NCBI GenBank assembly: GCA_007922225.1
Contig: ML679966.1
Span: 39,027,943 to 39,091,942, forward strand
DNA length: 64,000 nt
DNA from: Emydura subglobosa
Taxonomy: Eukaryota > Chordata > Testudines > Chelidae
Reading direction: 5' to 3'
Below are positions 57,746 through 64,000 of the stretch, in pieces. Within the stretch, counting starts at the first letter, position 1. Each line of letters starts with the position of its first letter. The notes beneath the pieces were generated by a model. The model searched no databases. It saw nothing but the letters and a program-made list of their open reading frames with translations, and was not told the origin of the DNA. A program made the translations under genes and the position numbers.

Positions 57746-59760
57746 GCATCACAGATCCTAGTAAGCTCTCCCTGCAAGCCACCCACTAGGACTGTTGTGA
57801 GGGGACTCCAAGTCTCTGTGTCCTGGAACCCGTGGGGTGTATTAAGCTTCTAGAGCCTCAGCAGGTTGCATCACTGGCTCTTTCCTTGGCTTCTTGGGCA
57901 AATTTCCTGGGCACTGATGCTCAGTCTGTAACCCCCTCTCAGAAATGAGGCTGATCCACTGATATAGCCCAGTTACTTAAACACACCTCTTTACCAGAAC
58001 GCCACCCCAAAGGTGTGAAACTTCTGGCTTACAGTTTAACTCTCTCAGGAGCACACAGTAACTGCAAAGCAGTAAACATATACACACACTTTGCGTAGGC
58101 TAACGCCTTTATGCTCTTTATACTTAGTCATGTAAAGCAAAGGACTGTACAAAAACAATGAAAATGCAATGCCCCCATTTTCTATCTCACCCTTCCCTGA
58201 TGAGTCCTTGGGGAACACCTGGGTCCAGGAAGGCAAACAGGCAAGCAGGGTATTGGTTACATGATGGTTAGTCTTTCTCCCTTACCCAGCTTCTGTGTCC
58301 TTGCTCTCTCATGCCCAAGACTGCCTATTCATGACTGATTCCCCCTATTCCTGTGTGTTTCCATATTTAAACTCCTCCTGGTCATCTGGCCTACTTTGTT
58401 CTTCTCCTGATAACTATCCACTACTTTTTTCATTAGACAAGTCAACGAAACTGGTTGTCTAAGGACACAGCTCTCCTATTGACCCAGAAGTTTGCACTCA
58501 AATAGTCCTCAGTACCCTTCTATTGTATCTGTCTGGTGCATACCTTCTTGACAGTAATGGTGGGTCTACATACGCACCGGGACTCAGAATACAGCAGTTT
58601 TTTGATATATAACTTCATAATACCAATCCAAGTTCATAAGTTGTTCAGACATAGCCCCAATTAATCACACCTAGCATCTCCCATTATTTCCATTTGTGGG
58701 TGTTGAGTGTTACCCGGGGTTCTTTCAACTCAACATTCTTGGTAACCTTACTTTCTGCAAGGTGGTGTCAAGAAGTAAATCAGTGGAGACACAGCTGTCT
58801 GACCAATAGATGGGCTGGCATAAATAATACTACAAAGGAGTGCTCTCACTTAAAGCTATATTTTACTTTGTCTCAAGCACTTACACATGTCTGCAACAGG
58901 TTAGTAAAACACCCCAGCCCACAATAATTACCAAAGTTTGGGCTGGCTCTTCAGTGGTGCAGCGGCAGCCTTCCGATTAGCCCATCTTCCAGCTGCCAGT
59001 GGGGGACTCCAAATGGTATCCAAGAAGAGATCCTGCAAGAATCCAAACCTTTCCCCCCTTATTTATCCTTTTTAGTAGACAATCACTTGTCAAAAAACTC
59101 ATTGGGCAAGCAGTTTCAAAAGCTAATCAAGACGTTTCCTCAGATCACTAATTAACCATATGTGTTTCTGCAGAATCCACATGACTTGAGGCCCTGACAA
59201 ACATCTCCCAGTGGATAAATATAGATAAGCTTCTTGCTTTTCTCCTGAAACATAGATCCCCACACATTCATCAGAAACTTCATGGAGGGAGGTGGGGTGG
59301 ATGTGCTGACAGACTGTCAGATAAAGGTGCAGAGTCAGATAAAGATTGAGCAAAAGGCTCCTCTCCCCTCCTGGTTTAGTCATGCTAGGGCTGCACAGAC
59401 TTGCAAAAAGCCAATTTTGGCTGCTGTTAGTACAATGATAATATTACACTATCAGTAGTGGTCCCTGGACCTTTTAATGGTTCATCAAAATATCCCCATT
59501 CACCGAGTTCTCCTATAAATCTGCTCAGCAGAGGATAAATACAGTAGGCAGCAATTTTATATAGACTTTTCTATGGTGCTCATCACAGTAGCATGCAAAC
59601 TTCTCATAATACCCCTATAAATAGGGAATTATTACCCAACTTTACTTTACAGATAGGTGCTTTATAAAATTATACTTACATTTATCTCTTTGTGGCTCTG
59701 TTCCTGAAGCAATTTAGGAGACTGCCACTGATTAACTGTCCATGTGGACCCTGCTGGTGT
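57746..59760. other. Unclassified C-rich then A+T-rich stretch
   Basis: 57780-59050 is richer in C than its flanks and may be part of an old dispersed element in minus orientation. I found no ends, domain or tail to prove it. 59051-59760 shows nothing. Confidence 0.3.
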
Positions 59761-59769
59761 GCAGTAACA

Positions 59770-59915
59770 GTTCATTAATGTGTTTCGATTAGTCCCATTT
59801 CAAAGAGGATTTAGGAGGTTTTGAAAAATTTACCCTATGTGACTTGCTCAAGGCCACACAGGGAGTTTGTGGCAGAGCTGGGAGACATAGGTCTCCTGAA
59901 TCCTGGCCCATTCCC
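59770..59915 (-). repeat. MIR/CORE-type SINE
   Basis: The plus strand reads tgacttgctcaaggccacac, agggagtttgtggcagagct, gggagacataggtctcctga and atcctgg, the reverse complement of the MIR core (ctgtgaccttgggcaagtca ...). Confidence 0.8.
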
Positions 59916-59929
59916 AGAAGACCAAAATT

Positions 59930-61673
59930 TCTCTCAGAAATGACTGGATTTTAAAGTCCCTCTGTAATCTTTATTACTCTAATCTCTTTAGTAAACACCA
60001 CAAAAGTTCATCAGTGTGGCTGTCACTTCTGTCATTTTTCTCTGCATAGCGAAGGCCTTTTGTAGACAAAATACCCATTGACTTTAAGGAATGTTTTGTT
60101 GTACTGGTTATATTGGGACATTTTGTCTCTGAGAAATAGAGTAGAATAATCCTATTTGGCCCAATTTTAGCAATTGAATGGAAGTGTCTGAATATGCATT
60201 GAAATGCTCTGACTACCATTTGGCTCTTGATCCATTGTTCAGTGGGGAGATGACATGCCTTTGGATCTCTCCAAACGTGAGATTTTAGTACCCCAATATT
60301 AGTTGCTTCTTGATCCATTGATTTAAAAGATGAAGAATGTGAAATAGCTTCAGATGTTGCATTTATGCTGGACCGGAATTATTCTGAAGCTAAATATCAG
60401 CCCAAAGTATATTAATATGTTAGCAATACGGGATTGGAGAGGATGACTTAAATGTGAAGACCACAAATTCTTGAGAAAGTTGCCATACTGCAGCGAGCTT
60501 AATAATAGTCATTCAAAATTCTGGGTAAGCTTTACTTCTGACAAGATTGGCTTCTCTGACCTCACAGGTCTAAGAAGCACATTTTGGGTAAAGCCATCCA
60601 GTAAGAAAGATCGTTTGGATTATAAATGAGTGCATTAAGAACACCCTGGGAGAGGTATGAGCTGTAAAAATTGAAAATAGGAAACATTTGCCCTGTAGCT
60701 AAATTCTTCACAATATTTAGTCTGGCTCCTGGGAGAGTCTTCTTTTGAGTTTTAGAACAATATTTTTCACTAAGATTTCAAATTACAATAACTTTTCTCC
60801 TGTCAGCTGAGGAATATAAATTTGGAAAATATGCAAGGAAAGTCAAAAAAGATGTAGCAGTTTCTTTCAATAGCCTTGTGTGTTCATATGCACATACATA
60901 TATACAGTATATATAAACTCCTCCATCTACTTTTAAATTCTAAAGCTTCAGAAGTTTAAATGTGTTTATTAAAATGAATGAATATCCTACCCCTCCCATC
61001 AATACATGAAGTACTCTTTATTTGTAATGGGAAAGGGCTGCATACTACTCACAATGAACCGCAAAAACTCCCATTCCTTTCACTGGCAGTAGTTTCCAAC
61101 TGAAGACATGGCACGTGTCATGGTAAGTTGCAAAATTCCACTCAAAACATCAATTTTATTTGAATATATTTGTTCCAGTATAAACTATGTCCTTAACTCT
61201 TATTTGGACAGCAGGAGTATGGAAAGGTATATTAATCTTTCTGAGCAGGAAAGAAAAAGCTCCCTTCGTATATAAATTCTAAAAACTCTGAAGTACACTG
61301 AAATATTATGGTAAATAAATATATACAAATATACACATACAGTTGACCCAGGATATTATGTAAAGCCATCCAGTAAAAAAACACATACATAAAATGTTAT
61401 AGGTACAAAACATCCTGGTGCAGATATTTTAAGTAGGGTGGGGGAATTGGGAAAGTGCAAGGATCCTCTTCCCCATCGCACCCAAAAGCAAGAGTTAGGC
61501 ATAGTGCAATCCTTGTACTCAGGGAGTGTAAGGACCTCTCCTGTCTAACTAGTACTCCCTGTGGGGTACTCTCAAAACAGAATGAGGAGGCCTATACCTT
61601 TATGTTTCCTCTGCATTAGATAGAATGATACACATACTGTGCACTCTTCCAGTCTGGTGCATCACCTGTTCTC
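59930..61673. other. Unannotated A+T-rich stretch
   Basis: A 114-codon frame at 59974-60318 (-) has no recognisable domain. A short tcaatggg-family match lies near 61055-61090. No gene was found. Confidence 0.45.
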
Positions 61674-62112
61674 CAGAAATGTGCAAATAACCAATTTTTT
61701 TGGGTCAGTGGCTGAACCAAAAATTAAAAAAAAAATTGGAGTCCACCTGAATCCAAATTTTTCAGCAAATCAAAAAAGTAAAACAAAAACAAAAAAAATG
61801 TCATTTCAGGTAGAATGAAGTATTTTGTTCAACCCAAACCAAACGTTCAGTTTAAGTTTGAGGTTTTTTACTTTTTCTAAATGTTTTTAATAAAACTGAC
61901 GTAAAATTCAAAACAGTCATTTTGAATGGAAAAAGTTAAATGTTTGTTTGAAAATGTCAAAATGAAACATTTGGGCTATTTTGAAATGTGTTTGTTTTGT
62001 TTTTCTGACTGAATTCAGTGAGTTCGACATGTATTCACAAAATGTTGCAATCAACCCAGGTCTGCATTTTTGGCAAATATATATCTTGTCTGAGAAATTT
62101 TGATTAGCTCTA
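61674..62112. mobile_element. A/T-rich MITE-like element ending in ttagctcta
   Basis: The interior is a series of tttgaaa/aaaacattt-type motifs in both orientations (attttgaatggaaaaagtta, aaaatgtcaaaatgaaacat). The right end, gagaaattttgattagctct, is the same end type as at 22016-22136. The left border is placed approximately at ctccagaaatgtgcaaataa. Confidence 0.45.
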
Positions 62113-62675
62113 CTGGCCTCCACAGGACTTCTGGAGGCACTATGCCTGTTTGAAAAATAAGTTCTTCTCTGAAGGCACAGCTGAAGAAAAAGAGGGTGAG
62201 GTAGAAGGGGGGTTTCATGTTACCTTTGCATATCTGAGATTCTGGTGATGTCAGGGATTTGTTTATCCTATGGTATAAGATTGAATAGCTTCAGGGTGGA
62301 TCTAATTTATGCCAGGGCTCCAATGGTCCTTAAAATCCAGTCTCCCATCCTTGAATAGCTAGAATACAGTGAGCTGTGGCTACTTCCCTACTTCCCCCAA
62401 CATGCTATGGAACTTCAAGGGGGAAGAGGGGCAGCATAGGACACATTAATTTGAGAAAAGATTCTCATCTATTTGCCTCTCTTTGTTCCCTAGGGTTTTA
62501 TATCTTGGGTCTGAAGTGCAGATTATTTCTGTAGAAGCTAATAAAATAATTATATTTCATTCCTCTTGACTGTCTAATACACTTCATAATCCATGTGCTG
62601 TACCTTTCAGATCTTTTACTAAAGTCTTTGCCATTTAGTGAGAAGATTGAATTGTAGGGTAGGGACTCCATTGTG
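62113..62675. other. Unannotated stretch
   Basis: Nothing supportable was seen. Confidence 0.5.
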
Positions 62676-64000
62676 TCCTCATAGACCCTAAGGTGAGACG
62701 GAACCAATATGATCATCTAGTCTGATCTCCTGCACAACACAGGCCACAGAACCTCACTCATACACTCCCGTAATAGTCCTCCAACCTATGACTGAGTCAC
62801 TAAAGTCCTCAAATCATGCTTCAAAGACTTCAAGGTACAGAGAATCCACCAGCAAGTGAGCTGTTCCCCATGCTACAGAGGAAGGCAAAAAAACCCAGAG
62901 CCTTTGCCAATCTGCCCTGGGGGAATTCCTTCCCGACCCCAAATATGGCGATCAGTTAAACCCTGAGCGCGTGGGCAAGACTCACAAGCCAGATACCCAA
63001 GAAAGAATTCTCTGTAATAACTCAGAACCCACCCCATCTAACATCCCTTCACAGGCCATTGGCATATCTACCACCAGTAGTCAAAGATCAGTCAATTGCC
63101 AAACTAGATGTCCCATCATACCATCCCCTCCATAAATTTATCAATTTGAATTTATTTGAAGACAGCTAGATTTTTTGCCCCCACTGCGCCCCTTGGAAGG
63201 CTATTCCGGAACTTTACTCCTCTGATGGTTAGAAACCTGCATCTAATTTCAAGTCTAAACTTCCTGATGGCCAGTTTATATCCATTAGTTCTTGTGTCCA
63301 CATTGGCGCTGAACTTAAATAATTCCTCTCCCTCCCTGCTATTTATCCCTCTGATGTATTTATAGAGAGCAACCATATCTCCCTCAGCCTTCTTTTGATT
63401 ATGCTAAATAAGCCAAGCTCTTTGAACTCCTCTCATAAGGCAGGTTTTCCATTCCGCGGATCATCCTAGTAGCCCTTCTCTGCACCTGTTCCAGTTTGAA
63501 TTCATCTTTCTTAAATATGGACCAGAACTGCACACAGTATTCCAGATGAGGCCTCACCAGCACCTTGTATAATGGTAGTAACACCTCCTTTTCTCTACTG
63601 GAAATACCTCATCTGATGCATCCAAGGACCACATTAGCTTTTTTCACAGCCACATCACATTGGCGGCTCTTAGTCATCCTGCAATCAACCAATACGCCCA
63701 GGTCCTTCTCCTCCTCTGTCACTTCTAACTGATGCGTCCCCAGCTTATAGCAAAAATTCTTATTATTAGTCCCTAAATGTAAAACCTTGCACTTTCTATT
63801 ATTAAATTTCATCCTATTTCTATTACTCCAGTTTACAAGATCATCTGGATCTTCCTGTATGATATCCCGCTCCTTCTCTGTATTGGCAATACCTCCCAAC
63901 TTTGTGTCATCTGCAAACTTTATTAGCACATTCCCACTTTTTGTGCCAAGGTCAATAATAAAAAGGTTAAATAAGATTGGTCTGAAGACCGATCCCTGAG
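62676..64000 (-). mobile_element. CR1 LINE, reverse transcriptase and 3' UTR, continues beyond the window
   Basis: Read from 64000 downwards, the reverse transcriptase begins before the edge. The catalytic box region FADDTKLGGIANTEKERD is at 63870-63929, followed by NRMKFNNRKCKVLHLG and EEKDLGVLVDCRM (down to 63609). A frame break leads to [14 protein letters not shown] and RRATRMIRGMENLPYE (63399-63584). A further break leads to VALYKYIRGINSREGEELF (63152-63376). The 3' UTR runs to about 62676 (tagactagatgatcatattg on the minus strand). The Asp-Asp pair of the catalytic box is intact, but the frames are broken, so the copy is dead. It is of a different subfamily from the CR1 at 1-831. Confidence 0.93.

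Noticed and set aside
1..64000. CRISPR array, operon or other prokaryotic system
   Set aside because: The direct repeats here are microsatellites, a minisatellite and dispersed transposons; the sequence is clearly from a vertebrate nucleus.

Overview
The window looks like non-coding nuclear DNA of a non-avian sauropsid, most probably a turtle. The reasons are several CR1 LINE families with their characteristic 3' ends, Penelope-like, PIF/Harbinger and hAT elements, MIR/CORE-type SINEs and retroviral-type solo LTRs, all in an A+T-rich background rich in dinucleotide repeats. I recognise no host protein-coding exon, rRNA gene or functional tRNA gene. Every open reading frame that I could relate to a protein family belongs to a transposon relic. 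The segment is best read as intergenic or deep-intron sequence.

Layout. 1-831: 3' end of a CR1 (+). 1.9-2.7 kb: a MIR-like SINE split by a 0.6-kb fold-back element carrying head-to-head tRNA-like units. 4.6 kb: hAT MITE. 5.7-6.3 kb: solo LTR (-). 6.6-7.5 kb: a larger relative of the fold-back tRNA-like element. 7.5-8.5 kb: Penelope-like 3' ends in inverted orientation with a GIY-YIG relic. 9.6-10.1 kb: the longest open frame in the window, unexplained. 13.3-15.6 kb: a nearly complete dead PIF/Harbinger with transposase (-) and Myb-like (+) ORF relics. 20-21.6 kb: LTR-like material. 23.6-26.5 kb: a second Harbinger relic interrupted by an LTR and a CR1 piece. 27.8 kb: Harbinger-type MITE. 28.1-29.1 kb: hAT element with a 73-bp minisatellite. 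32.9 kb: MITE with a near-perfect hairpin. 34.9-35.6 kb: solo LTR related to the one at 25.2 kb. 36.3-37.1 kb: GC-rich hAT element. 38.3-38.7 kb: L2-type reverse transcriptase relic. 40.7, 53.9 and 59.8 kb: MIR-like SINEs. 43-46 kb: poly(C)/poly(G) tracts and a GC-rich patch with a 22-bp palindrome. 46.7, 54.3, 54.7 and 55.7 kb: CR1 fragments. 53.5 kb: hAT-like MITE. 62.7-64 kb: a CR1 (-) running off the end of the window.

The genes do not work together as a system. The interest lies in nested insertions that give relative ages (fold-back element into MIR; LTR and CR1 into Harbinger) and in the inverted tRNA-like units, which I could not assign to a family. Family names rest on motifs and remembered consensus features; no database search was possible.
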